A program made the translations under genes and the position numbers. From positions 1 to 5,372 of the forward strand of contig JAFGPZ010000149.1 of the NCBI GenBank assembly GCA_016935935.1: 5,372 bases of DNA. The letters run 5' to 3'. The notes beneath the pieces are model-generated. The model did not search any database, had not been told where the DNA came from, and worked only from the letters and a program-made list of their open reading frames with translations. Source of the stretch: Deltaproteobacteria bacterium. Lineage in GTDB: Bacteria; Desulfobacterota; Syntrophia; Syntrophales; UBA2210. Below, piece after piece: positions 5,372 through 5,372 of the stretch. The number at the start of each line of letters is the position of its first letter. Position 1 is the first letter of the stretch.

Positions 5372-5372
5372 A

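Overview
This is a bacterial chromosomal segment, probably from a Gram-negative organism. The evidence is a housekeeping S-adenosylmethionine synthetase (metK), a secreted-type parallel beta-helix protein with the C-terminal 'PYQYPHP' tail I associate with environmental Gram-negatives such as Desulfobacterota-like or Nitrospirota-like lineages, an intact IS21-family insertion sequence, and a stand-alone Sfp-type phosphopantetheinyl transferase. The lineage guess is weak, because no rRNA or other strong marker is present.

Layout: (1) Positions 2-571, + strand, hold the C-terminal half of MetK, which enters from outside the window. (2) Positions 624-1899, - strand and convergent with metK, hold a broken beta-helix gene. 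It is split by a one-base frameshift near 1525-1540, and its original 5' end (start codon and export signal) has been replaced by the left end of the insertion sequence. (3) Positions 1887-4425 hold a complete IS21-family element of about 2.54 kb: terminal inverted repeats, five copies of an 18-bp repeat (three left, two right), istA (DDE transposase) and istB (AAA+ ATPase) overlapping by ATGA. (4) Positions 4426-4565 are a short AT-rich flank. It has a 30-codon open stretch running out of the IS that may be the tail of a disrupted gene, and a small hairpin. (5) Positions 4566-5318, - strand, hold a complete Sfp-type 4'-phosphopantetheinyl transferase whose ATG may overlap the stop of an upstream gene as TAATG.

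The most interesting signals are in the IS ends. The right end terminates in a perfect TTGACA (-35) and the left end carries GATAAT (-10). Brought together in a tandem dimer or circle with 3-4 bp between them, they would form a promoter reading into istA, as known for IS21. Each terminal 18-bp repeat, read outward, also looks like a Shine-Dalgarno plus NTG start. At the left end this has produced a chimeric ORF in which IS-encoded Met-Ile-Leu-Asp-Thr is fused to the beta-helix protein. A small palindrome containing that Shine-Dalgarno is kept at both ends with a compensatory base change. The element has no visible target-site duplication, so the flanks have probably been rearranged since insertion.
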